A stretch of DNA of 64,000 nt, from NCBI RefSeq assembly GCF_014204975.1, contig NZ_JACHMM010000001.1:1426001-1490000 (forward strand), written 5' to 3'. The stretch comes from Jiangella mangrovi (GTDB taxonomy: Bacteria > Actinomycetota > Actinomycetes > Jiangellales > Jiangellaceae). The first letter of the stretch is position 1. Every line of letters begins with the position of its first letter. Shown piece after piece: positions 46,475 through 53,572 of the stretch. The notes beneath the pieces are model-generated. The model searched no databases, had not been told where the DNA came from, and saw only the letters and a list, made by a program, of their open reading frames with translations. A program made the translations under genes and the position numbers.

Positions 46475-48603
46475 AGGTTGCTCCCTGCCTCCAGGGCGTC
46501 CCGGACGGTGCGGTCGGCAGACAGGCGGCGGCTCCGGACGCTGACGCTAGGAGCGTAGCCGATCCGCATCACCAGTGCGACGTACCTCTGCCCAAGACCG
46601 GCGATAGCGCCGAAATCATGGCGTAGGCGGCGAAGCCGGTCGGCGTACCGGGGCGACAGCTCCTCGTGGTCGGCGTCGTCGACGGCATAGATGAACACCG
46701 GCGACATCGGGTGCACGGCCAGGCCCAGCCGCTCGGCCTCGATCCACACGCGCTCGACCGCCTGGCCACCGCGCACGTAGTCGGCCGGCGCACCGGCGCC
46801 GATGGAGACGACGGCCAGCCCGGACGCGGCGTCGATGCGGTCGCGGGTGGACTCGCCCAGCGCCCGGCCGAGGTCCTGCTCGGCCAGCAGGGCCATGACG
46901 TCGGACCGGCGGGCGACGCTCAGCTTGGCGAGATCGGACCGGTCCAGTTCGAGGCTGCGGACGTCGATGCCCCAGTCGAGCGCGTCGATGCCGGGCCAGC
47001 GCAGCTCGCGCATCATCTCGCGGTGCAGGTGCTCGGTGAGGTAGCGCAGCCGGTCGGACTCGCCCAGCAGCTCGGCCAGCTCGTGCAGCCGGTCGCGGTC
47101 GGTGACGAGGTGCACCTCGGCCCCCTCGGCCGCGGCCGCGGCGCCCAGCACGGCCGCGGTCCCGGCGGGCAGCGGGGCGGGGTCGTGGAAGTGCCGGTTC
47201 GAGACCCGGCGCAGCATGCCCTCGTACATGGCGGCCAGCTCCGGGTCCGCCCCGTCGCCGAACCGCAGCCGGGCCACGTGGACGCCGTCGGCCCGGATCT
47301 CGACGTCGCCGAGCAGGCCGTGCCGGGCGGCCGCGACCCGCGCGTTGAACAGCGCCGCGCCGATGGCGACGTGGCTCCCGCGGAACGCGACGTCGAGCGT
47401 GGACGTCTGCGCCGGGTCGAGGTCGAGGTCGAGCCCGTCCGGGCGGAGCGTGAAGAGCCAGGGCTGGGTGTTGCCGCCCGACGGCGCCAGCCGTGCGGCG
47501 TGCACGACGGCGGCGCGCGGCTCGGCCGGCACCGGCTCGGGGTCGAGCACGAGGTCGACACCGAAGTCGGCGTCGGCGGCCGACGGCGGCTCGGCCAGTT
47601 TGGACAGCACGGCGTCGAGGTCGACCCGAGCGCGCCCGGACGGCAGTGCCACGCCCAGGCCGAGCTTGCGGACCGCCGCCGCCACCGACGCTCCGCCCAG
47701 GGTGATGTCGCCGCCCAGCTGCGGCCAGGTGTTCAGGCTCTCGTCGACCTCCGCCATCGAGGCGGCCATCGGCGCCGACAGCTCGGCCGGCTCCAGCACC
47801 CGCAGGACGTAGGGGACCTTGTCGTGCGTCGACAGGCCCATGAGGTCCTCCGGGCGCGCGTCGCCGAGCAGGCCGTGGAACAGCGGCCGGTCCGGCTCGA
47901 GGTCGTAGCGCTCGACGTCGAGCAGCCCGCGGTCGCTGGTCTCCATGACGAGCGGCAGCCGGTGCCGCCGGGCGCCGTCGCGCAGCGCCAGCTTCAGGTC
48001 GAACGAGTCGCACTCCTCGACGACGATGTCGAGGCCGTCCAGGAAGTCGTCGATCGACTCCAGGGTGAGTCCGGCCGGCTCGATGCTCACCTCGATGTAC
48101 GGGTCCAGCTCCGCGATGCGACGGGCCGCCACGACCGCCTTGTTCACGCCGAGGTCGAAGACCGTCGCCGGGATGCGATTGAGGTTGGACAGCTCGATCT
48201 CGTCGAAGTCGGCCAGCCGGATGTGCCCGCAGCTGCCCTCCAGCGCCAGCGTGTGCGCGATGGCGTGACCGACGCTGAGGCCGACGACGCCGACGGAGAG
48301 CCGGCGCAGCCGTTGCTGCTCGTCGGCGGTGATCTTGTTGCGGTTGCGGTCGGTGCGCAGCGTCTGGAACGCCTCGGGCCCGAGCAGGTGCACCAGGGTG
48401 CGCCGCCACGGGTAGAAGTACCACCGCGACGGCTCGCCGACGATCTCGGGCGAGGGCGCGGAGAGCAGCCGTGCGAGGTCACGGCGCTGCTGCTCGATCG
48501 TGTCGACGACCTGCACCGCCGGGTCCGCCCTGAGGCCGGCCAGCAGGTCGGGGTCGTCCACCAGTTCGGGGCGCCAGCCGGCCCCGTTCATGGCCTCGGT
48601 CAT
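46471..48603 (-). CDS. ThiF/MoeB-nitroreductase fusion protein (MoeY/Rv1355c-like)
   Basis: A 710-aa fusion. Residues about 90-330 are an E1-like adenylating domain (VGVVGLSVGHAIAHTLALEG, DFDEIELSNLNR and EECDSFDLK). Residues about 390-690 are a flavin nitroreductase-like domain (HAARLAPSGGNTQPW; RVSNRHFHDP). M. tuberculosis Rv1355c (annotated moeY) has the same two domains and length. The pairing suggests activation of a carboxylate followed by redox modification, but no substrate is known. ATG overlaps the upstream gene stop; the gene is coupled at both ends within a three-gene operon. Confidence 0.9.
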   Translation of the reverse strand: MTEAMNGAGWRPELVDDPDLLAGLRADPAVQVVDTIEQQRRDLARLLSAPSPEIVGEPSRWYFYPWRRTLVHLLGPEAFQTLRTDRNRNKITADEQQRLRRLSVGVVGLSVGHAIAHTLALEGSCGHIRLADFDEIELSNLNRIPATVFDLGVNKAVVAARRIAELDPYIEVSIEPAGLTLESIDDFLDGLDIVVEECDSFDLKLALRDGARRHRLPLVMETSDRGLLDVERYDLEPDRPLFHGLLGDARPEDLMGLSTHDKVPYVLRVLEPAELSAPMAASMAEVDESLNTWPQLGGDITLGGASVAAAVRKLGLGVALPSGRARVDLDAVLSKLAEPPSAADADFGVDLVLDPEPVPAEPRAAVVHAARLAPSGGNTQPWLFTLRPDGLDLDLDPAQTSTLDVAFRGSHVAIGAALFNARVAAARHGLLGDVEIRADGVHVARLRFGDGADPELAAMYEGMLRRVSNRHFHDPAPLPAGTAAVLGAAAAAEGAEVHLVTDRDRLHELAELLGESDRLRYLTEHLHREMMRELRWPGIDALDWGIDVRSLELDRSDLAKLSVARRSDVMALLAEQDLGRALGESTRDRIDAASGLAVVSIGAGAPADYVRGGQAVERVWIEAERLGLAVHPMSPVFIYAVDDADHEELSPRYADRLRRLRHDFGAIAGLGQRYVALVMRIGYAPSVSVRSRRLSADRTVRDALEAGSNL

Positions 48604-49331
48604 CGTGTGCCCGGAACCTCCGTGCCCGTCGCGGTGCGGAACTCGTTCTCGAACAGGCGGCGCTGTTCTTCGGTGGCGCGCCCCACCGCGGTCGCGGCGT
48701 CCCAGGTCAGCATCGTCGTGCGGTAGCGGTCGTCCGGGTAGCGGGCCGGGATGACGCCGGGCAGTTCCTCGGCGCCGGAGTTGGCCCAGCGCGACGCCGC
48801 GTGCTCCGCCGCCGAGCAGTAGGCGTAGCGCACCCCGAGCAGCCGCATGGCGTGCACGAACGCCCTCGACATGAGGTCGGCCAACACGGATTTGTGCTCC
48901 GACGTGGCGTCCACCCAGACGCCCTTGAGCTCGATGACGCCGTCCGGGAGCGCGGCCTCGATCCAGTGAGTGGCCAGGGTGGCCGACAGCGGCTCGCCGG
49001 CGAGCTCGCGGGGGGCATAGGCGTCGCGCACAGAGCGCAGCGGGCCGTTGACGTAGCAGCCGGCCCGGACCTTCCCGCCGTCGTCGGACGCGATGGCGAA
49101 CACCGGTGCACCGGACTCCTGAGTGGCCACGGGCAACGCCAGGGCGTGCTCGACGTGATGTCGCCGGTAGCTGGCCCGGGCGCCGTCGGCGTAGGCCATC
49201 CACTGATCGAAGCGCCGGTTCGGCATGGAGAAGCGCAGCGTCGTGCCCGACGCCTCGTCCCGGAACCCGTACAACTCACGGGTGGTGGTGTGTTGCGCGG
49301 CGCTGAGGGGGGTGCTGAGGGGGCTGGTCAT
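48600..49331 (-). CDS. GNAT-fold-like protein, first gene of the MoeY operon
   Basis: A 243-aa protein with the feel of an acyl-CoA N-acyltransferase fold (VFAIASDDGGKVRAGCYVNG; VIELKGVWVDATSEHKSVLADLMSRAFVHAMRLLGVRYAYCSA). No confident family name. The ATG at 49331 has only a weak ribosome site; an in-frame upstream start at 49373 exists. Stop overlaps the MoeY-like start as ATGA. It is preceded by a long hairpin-rich leader. It could load or use an acyl group on the product of the E1-nitroreductase. Confidence 0.6.
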   Translation of the reverse strand: MTSPLSTPLSAAQHTTTRELYGFRDEASGTTLRFSMPNRRFDQWMAYADGARASYRRHHVEHALALPVATQESGAPVFAIASDDGGKVRAGCYVNGPLRSVRDAYAPRELAGEPLSATLATHWIEAALPDGVIELKGVWVDATSEHKSVLADLMSRAFVHAMRLLGVRYAYCSAAEHAASRWANSGAEELPGVIPARYPDDRYRTTMLTWDAATAVGRATEEQRRLFENEFRTATGTEVPGTR

Positions 49332-49716
49332 GGCATCCACACCTGGCTTCACGGCTCCGTCCGGTCTGCTCAATCTGTACCGTATGCGCCGTTCATGCTA
49401 TTGAGGCCATAATGCCCGACTCGGCGCGAGGGCGACGCCGGAATGGAGAACGCGACGGGTGCCTGCCCCCCAACAGACCCGCCGCGTCTCCACCTTGCGG
49501 CAGCAGGACCAGCCCGCGGAAACCTGCCACCGCCCCGTTTGGGACGTGGTGCGAACGTCCCCGGACGCGCGCACCACGTCCCCTTATCGCGGTACGGCCT
49601 GTGCAGGGCGGAGGGCCGTACCGGTCCAAGGGTCACGGCTCGAGGCCGTGAGTCGCACCCACTCCTCGCTGCCAATCCAACGAATTGGACCAGAGCACCG
49701 AATTGCTAGTGCGGAT
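49332..49716 (-). ncRNA. Candidate structured 5' leader of the GNAT-MoeY-GGDEF/EAL operon
   Basis: About 385 nt between a predicted start site and the first gene. Four hairpins lie in a row: CCAAT/ATTGG (49672-49688), a 7-bp TCACGGC/GCCGTGA stem (49633-49651), a perfect 10-bp CGGTACGGCC stem with 14-nt loop (49590-49623), and a 13-bp GGGACGTGGTGCG stem that continues as an inner 5-bp stem (49541-49582). No riboswitch class that I know fits. No tRNA is present. No ORF with a ribosome site is seen in the leader. Confidence 0.45.
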
Positions 49717-49722
49717 GATTAG

Positions 49723-49751
49723 AGAATAGACATGGGAAACAGATCTCGCAA
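49723..49751 (-). promoter_or_regulatory. Predicted promoter of the leader and GNAT-MoeY operon
   Basis: On the minus strand TTGCGA (49746-49751), 17 bp, TATTCT (49723-49728). The surrounding 49690-49800 stretch is clearly AT-richer than the rest of the window. Confidence 0.5.
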
Positions 49752-50159
49752 CAACTACTTTGCGTAACAAAAAGTGACGGAGAGTAGCGGGATCGATCTT
49801 GGGCGAAGCGTGACGCTCCGTGATCAAAAACTCACGCTACGTCACGGATCGCCTGCTCAGAGGCGGTGCAGGCCACGTGCGCGCGGTTCCGGGCACTCCC
49901 GCCGGCACGACCCGGACAATTACGCCGCGTAACGTTGTCGAGTAGCGAAACGCGTGTTTTCCGGCGCGCGACGAACGCTATTCGTGCGACTCCTTCGGCG
50001 CGCACGGAAATACCCCGCCGAGAATCGTCCCGATGCATCGAGGCCGAGCGGAGAGGCCGCTCACCGGCGACGACGCGGGCCCCGGCGGCCGCGCCACGGG
50101 CCCTCGAGGCGGCCGCGCCGGACGGACCGACCGCCCGGCGACGAACTGTGAACCTGATC
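49752..50159. other. Intergenic region without a recognised gene
   Basis: About 400 bp between divergent transcription units. It holds related CGTGACG/CGTCACG and GTGATC-type words at 49808-49855 that may be operator sites, and a 12-bp direct repeat GGCGGCCGCGCC near 50084 and 50112. Short ORFs here have no ribosome site or recognisable product. Confidence 0.4.
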
Positions 50160-50188
50160 TTGCCCGTCGTCATCAGACCGGTCAGACT
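50160..50188 (+). promoter_or_regulatory. Promoter of the MFS gene at 50197, probably leaderless
   Basis: TTGCCC (50160-50165), 17 bp, CAGACT (50183-50188). The ATG at 50197 is 9 nt past the -10 element and has no ribosome site. Confidence 0.5.
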
Positions 50189-50196
50189 CTCCACAA

Positions 50197-51459
50197 ATGT
50201 CTGTTTCCCCGGCCTCCTACCGCGACGCGTTCGCGGCGACAGAGTTCCGGTGGCTGTGGAGCGCACACCTGCTCTCGGTCGTCGGTGACCAGCTCGCCCG
50301 CGTCGCGCTCACGTTGCTGGTGTTCGAGCGGACGGCGTCCGCCGGGCTGGCCGCGCTCACCTACGCGCTGACCTACCTGCCCGATCTCGTCGGCGGCGCC
50401 GCGCTGGCCGGGCTCGCCGACCGCTTCTCCCGCCGCGACGTCATGGTGGTCACCGACCTCGCCCGGGCCGCGCTGGTGGCGGTCATGGCCATCCCCGGGG
50501 TCCCACTGGCCGGGCAGATGGCGCTGCTGGTCGTGGTGCAGCTGCTGACGGCGCCGTTCTCGGCCGCACGGCAGGCGGCGCTGCCGGACATCCTGAGCGG
50601 CGACCGCCTCACCCTGGGCCTCGGCATCTTCTCGATGACATACCAGGTGGCGCTGGTCGTGGGGTTCGGCGCGGGCGCTGCCCTCGTGGCCCAGCTGGGC
50701 GTGTCCACGGCGCTGCTGATCAACGCGGCCACGTTCGCGGTGTCGGCGCTGATCATCGCCCGCGGCGTCGGGCCGCACCACCCCGTCGCCCCGGTCACCG
50801 ACCCCCGCGCCACCGGTGCCGGGCAGTGGGCGACCGTCAGGGCAGGGTGGCGGGTCGTGGCCCGCGACCCGCGGCTGCTCACGCTGCTCGCCATCGCCTG
50901 CTGCTCGGGGTTCTACGTCGTGCCCGAAGGTCTCGCGGTGCCGTACGCCGCCGAGCTCGACGCCGGCCCGGGCGCCGTCGGCTGGCTGCTGGTGGCGAAC
51001 CCCGTCGGCACCGTCATCGGGATGCTGCTGCTGCGCCGGGTCCGGCCGGACCGCCGGCTGGCGCTCGTCGGCCCGCTCGCGGTGGCCAGCAGCCTGGTGC
51101 TGGTGCCCACGGGCTGGCTGCCCGGCCTCGCGGTCACGGTCGTGCTGTGGACCCTCAGCGGGGCGTGCTCCGCCCACGACATGGTGGTCCAGGCCACCTA
51201 CGTCGAGTCCGTCCCCGCGCACCGCCGCGGTCAGGCGGTCGGGCTCGCCATCGCCGCCCTCCGAGCGGCACAGGGTCTGGCCATCGTCGCCGCGGGCGTC
51301 CTGGCCCAGCTGCTGTCGCCGTCGACGATCATCCTCGTCGCGGCGGTGCTGGGTGTTCTCGCGGCCGCGGCCGCATGGCATCGGTGGTCACGACTGGCCC
51401 CGCCCCGCGCCCATCCACCACCCCAGGGCGAGGCCGATGACATCACTGGCCGGCCATGA
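50197..51459 (+). CDS. MFS transporter
   Basis: A 420-aa twelve-helix transporter of the MFS_3/enterobactin-exporter-like group (EFRWLWSAHLLSVVGDQLARVALTLLVFERT near the N-terminus; ALADRFSRRDVMVVTDLARA loop region). Probably an exporter of small molecules or peptides. It ends at 51459, only 32 bp from the last mini-ORF of the convergent heptapeptide array. Whether it exports the array product is an untested idea. Confidence 0.88.
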   Translation: MSVSPASYRDAFAATEFRWLWSAHLLSVVGDQLARVALTLLVFERTASAGLAALTYALTYLPDLVGGAALAGLADRFSRRDVMVVTDLARAALVAVMAIPGVPLAGQMALLVVVQLLTAPFSAARQAALPDILSGDRLTLGLGIFSMTYQVALVVGFGAGAALVAQLGVSTALLINAATFAVSALIIARGVGPHHPVAPVTDPRATGAGQWATVRAGWRVVARDPRLLTLLAIACCSGFYVVPEGLAVPYAAELDAGPGAVGWLLVANPVGTVIGMLLLRRVRPDRRLALVGPLAVASSLVLVPTGWLPGLAVTVVLWTLSGACSAHDMVVQATYVESVPAHRRGQAVGLAIAALRAAQGLAIVAAGVLAQLLSPSTIILVAAVLGVLAAAAAWHRWSRLAPPRAHPPPQGEADDITGRP

Positions 51460-51490
51460 ACGACCGGCGTCTCCATGTGCTGCTCGGACC

Positions 51491-51514
51491 TCAGGTCCAG
51501 GTGTTGTCGCGCAT
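51491..51514 (-). CDS. Heptapeptide MRDNTWT, last copy in transcription order
   Basis: Encodes MRDNTWT with Thr7 as ACC. Ribosome site GGAGGGAG, about 7-9 nt upstream of the ATG at 51514. The array ends here, 32 bp from the convergent MFS stop. No terminator hairpin is obvious. Confidence 0.75.
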   Translation of the reverse strand: MRDNTWT

Positions 51515-51559
51515 CGCCGTGCTCCCTCCGCCTCGTCGCCGTCTCACTGCCGCTGCCGG

Positions 51560-51583
51560 TCACGTCCAGGTGTTGTCGCGCAT
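51560..51583 (-). CDS. Heptapeptide MRDNTWT, sixth copy
   Basis: Encodes MRDNTWT with Thr7 as ACG. Ribosome site AGAGGAG, 6 nt upstream of the ATG at 51583. Start-to-start distance to the next copy is 69 bp. Confidence 0.75.
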   Translation of the reverse strand: MRDNTWT

Positions 51584-51631
51584 CGCTCGCTCCTCTCCGT
51601 GCGCCCCCGTGCCGTCATGGATCGCCGTCTC

Positions 51632-51655
51632 TCACGTCCAGGTGTTGTCACGCAT
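51632..51655 (-). CDS. Heptapeptide MRDNTWT, fifth copy
   Basis: Encodes MRDNTWT with Arg2 as CGT (the only copy) and Thr7 as ACG. Ribosome site AGAGGAG, 6 nt upstream. Both changes are silent, which argues that the peptide is what is conserved. Confidence 0.75.
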   Translation of the reverse strand: MRDNTWT

Positions 51656-51697
51656 GTCCCGCTCCTCTCACTGCGATGGGTCCACGTCCGCTCCGAC

Positions 51698-51721
51698 TCA
51701 GGTCCAGGTGTTGTCGCGCAT
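51698..51721 (-). CDS. Heptapeptide MRDNTWT, fourth copy
   Basis: Encodes MRDNTWT with Thr7 as ACC. Ribosome site GGAAGGAG, 7 nt upstream of the ATG at 51721. Confidence 0.75.
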   Translation of the reverse strand: MRDNTWT

Positions 51722-51769
51722 GGCCGGTCTCCTTCCTCCTCGTTCCGGGTCCGCCTGGTGCGGGTCGGC

Positions 51770-51793
51770 TCAGGTCCAGGTGTTGTCGCGCAT
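51770..51793 (-). CDS. Heptapeptide MRDNTWT, third copy
   Basis: Encodes MRDNTWT with Thr7 as ACC. Ribosome site GGAAGGAG, 7 nt upstream. The bases between ribosome site and ATG (ACGTGCC) are identical to the neighbouring copy at 51868, suggesting a recent duplication. Confidence 0.75.
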   Translation of the reverse strand: MRDNTWT

Positions 51794-51844
51794 GGCACGT
51801 CTCCTTCCGGGTAGCCGTGGTCGTGGTGGCTGCGGCCGGGCCGC

Positions 51845-51868
51845 TCAGGTCCAGGTGTTGTCGCGCAT
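51845..51868 (-). CDS. Heptapeptide MRDNTWT, second copy
   Basis: Encodes MRDNTWT with Thr7 as ACC. Ribosome site GGAAGGAG, then ACGTGCC, then the ATG at 51868, identical to the next copy. Confidence 0.75.
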   Translation of the reverse strand: MRDNTWT

Positions 51869-51913
51869 GGCACGTCTCCTTCCGCGTGGTCGTTGTCTCT
51901 GCGGTACCGACGA

Positions 51914-51994
51914 TCACGTCCAGGTGTTGTCGCGCATGAACCTCACCTCCTCGCGGGGCGGGAGGGCAGCTTTCGGCAGCGCGCCGTCGCACAT
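51914..51994 (-). CDS. First mini-ORF: heptapeptide copy with optional 19-residue N-terminal extension
   Basis: The first copy (51914-51937, Thr7 as ACG) has its own ribosome site GAGGAGGT, 7 nt upstream of the ATG at 51937. In frame, an ATG at 51994 with an even stronger site (AAGGAGG, 8 nt) opens MCDGALPKAAL and onward through REEVRF into MRDNTWT, 26 aa in all. The first codons (ATG-TGC-GAC) resemble ATG-CGC-GAC of the repeat, so the extension may be a decayed eighth copy that lost its stop. Either start could be used. Confidence 0.65.
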   Translation of the reverse strand: MCDGALPKAALPPREEVRFMRDNTWT

Positions 51995-52156
51995 CGCCCG
52001 GCCCTCCTTCCAAGGCGTCGCGTTCGCGTCGAGAGTGCGGCAAACGCCCGTATTTGTGCACTCATTGTCGCCGACCCGGCAGCGACAGAACGTCCGGAAT
52101 TCAGCTACTATGTGCCCACCCCGCATGACCCCGGTGAACTGCGCAGGTGAAAGCGA

Positions 52157-53530
52157 GTGCACGGCTTGATACGGCGAGCGCGAAACGAGGTCGCGGGCTG
52201 GGCGCTCTGGCAGGCGCCGGCACCCGTGCGCATCCTCGTGCTCCTCGCGTGCGCCGTGGGCATCGGAACCAGCATCGGCACCGCGTTCCTGTTCCCCGTC
52301 ACCGGTACGGACCTCACCCGCTTCGCCGTCCTCGCGGTCTGCGCGGTCATCGCCATCGAGCTCACCCGCCACATCGAGCGGCGCCGGGTCTACGGGCACG
52401 CCAGCTCGGTCGCCTACATCGACACCAAGGCGGTCTGGAGCTTCGCCGCGGTCATCGTCCTGCCGCCCGTCTTCGCCACGCTCATGGTGGTCCTGACCTA
52501 CCTGCACTCGTGGACCCGCGTGCAGCACGAGCGGCCCGGCGGCCTGGTCTACCGGTGGATGTTCTCCGGTGCCACGGTGCTGGTCGGCACCCAGGCGGCG
52601 GTCGCCGTGCTGGCGCTCGGCATGCACGACTACCCCGGCGCACCGGCCACGGCGGGCCTCGCCGGCCTCACCGACCTCGGCATCATCGTGCTGGCGGCCA
52701 CGCTGCGGTGGGCCATCAACGTCGGGCTGATCATGGCCGCCATCGCGCTCAGCAAGCCCAACATCCAGGCCCGCGAGCTGTTCTCGAACTTCGGCGAGCA
52801 GATGCTCGAGGCCGGTGCCATGGGGCTCGGGCTGGTCGCGGCGGCCATCGTGGTGGCCAACCCGTTCGTCATGCCGGGCATCGTCATCGCCATGGTGGCG
52901 CTGCACCGCGGCATCCTGGTCAACCAGTACCAGCAGGCCTCGCGCACTGACGCCAAGACGGGGCTGTCCACGGCCGGCTGGTGGCACGACTTCGCCGACC
53001 AGGCGCTCGTCCGCGCCCGCGACCACGGCACCACGCTGGGCCTGCTCATCGTCGACCTCGACCACTTCAAGCGGCTCAACGACACCTTCGGGCACCCGCA
53101 CGGCGACCGCGTCCTCAAGGCGGTGGCCGAAGAGCTCATCGCCGAGATCCGCAACGAGGACGCCTGCGGCCGGTGGGGCGGCGAGGAGTTCGTGGTCGTG
53201 CTGCCCGACGTCGGCGACCGGCACAACCTGCGCAACGTGGCCGAGCGCATCCGCCGGCGCATCCAGGCCATCGTGGTCGAGCCGCCCTCGCACCTCGCCC
53301 AGGCCGGCGACGCCACCGTCACGGCCTCGGTCGGCGGCGCCGTCTTCCCGTCGCCCGCCATCTCCAGTCTCGACGAGCTGCTGCTGGCCGCCGACACCGC
53401 GCTCTACGCGGCCAAGAACGCCGGGCGCAACACCGTCCGGCTCAGCGGCGCCGACCTGCCCGCCGGCCCGGCCGTCCCCGACCAGCCGCAGCTGCCGCAG
53501 CAGGCCGAGCCTCCGCAAGCCTCGGCCTGA
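52157..53530 (+). CDS. Membrane-bound diguanylate cyclase (GGDEF)
   Basis: A 457-aa protein. About six transmembrane helices (residues 25-250) form a MASE-like sensor; the GGDEF domain (about 265-430) has the active site GGEEF and the inhibitory I-site RNED five residues before it. There is no EAL domain, so it should synthesise c-di-GMP with product feedback. GTG at 52157 has AGGTGA about 7 nt upstream. TACTAT at 52106-52111 may be its -10 element. Divergent from the heptapeptide array across about 160 bp. Confidence 0.93.
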   Translation: MHGLIRRARNEVAGWALWQAPAPVRILVLLACAVGIGTSIGTAFLFPVTGTDLTRFAVLAVCAVIAIELTRHIERRRVYGHASSVAYIDTKAVWSFAAVIVLPPVFATLMVVLTYLHSWTRVQHERPGGLVYRWMFSGATVLVGTQAAVAVLALGMHDYPGAPATAGLAGLTDLGIIVLAATLRWAINVGLIMAAIALSKPNIQARELFSNFGEQMLEAGAMGLGLVAAAIVVANPFVMPGIVIAMVALHRGILVNQYQQASRTDAKTGLSTAGWWHDFADQALVRARDHGTTLGLLIVDLDHFKRLNDTFGHPHGDRVLKAVAEELIAEIRNEDACGRWGGEEFVVVLPDVGDRHNLRNVAERIRRRIQAIVVEPPSHLAQAGDATVTASVGGAVFPSPAISSLDELLLAADTALYAAKNAGRNTVRLSGADLPAGPAVPDQPQLPQQAEPPQASA

Positions 53531-53572
53531 CCCCCGCTCGGGCCAGCCGCGCGACTCCGGAATGATGGGCTG

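Larger units (their letters stand above)
51491..51994 (-). repeat. Tandem array of seven identical heptapeptide mini-genes
   Basis: Seven 24-bp ORFs, each encoding MRDNTWT plus TGA, spaced 69, 72, 66, 72, 75 and 69 bp from start to start. Every copy is preceded by a purine-rich Shine-Dalgarno sequence 6-9 nt before its ATG. Between copies the DNA is not conserved except for that site. The only differences inside the ORFs are ACC versus ACG at codon 7 and one CGT for CGC at codon 2, all synonymous. An eighth ribosome site and an ATG at 51994 open a longer first ORF that runs in frame into the first copy. No protein gene follows on the minus strand before 49331. Confidence 0.85.

Noticed and set aside
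49600-49690. tRNA or tmRNA gene
   Set aside because: Hairpins are present, but there is no 7-bp acceptor stem closing a cloverleaf, no T-loop GTTCRANNC and no anticodon arm of the right size.
49633-49827. Minus-strand 64-aa ORF in the AT-rich segment
   Set aside because: No ribosome site, no recognisable family, and it lies over the predicted promoter of the leader.
51491-51937. CRISPR array (about 24-bp repeats every 66-75 bp)
   Set aside because: Spacers contain conserved ribosome sites next to each repeat, the repeat is an ORF with silent changes, and no cas gene is present in the window.
51456-52169. Plus-strand ORF of 237 aa with VQVLSR repeats, ATG overlapping the MFS stop
   Set aside because: Third-position GC in its spacers is far below neighbouring genes, it runs into the start of the GGDEF gene, and variation between repeats is silent only on the minus strand, where each repeat has a ribosome site and stop.
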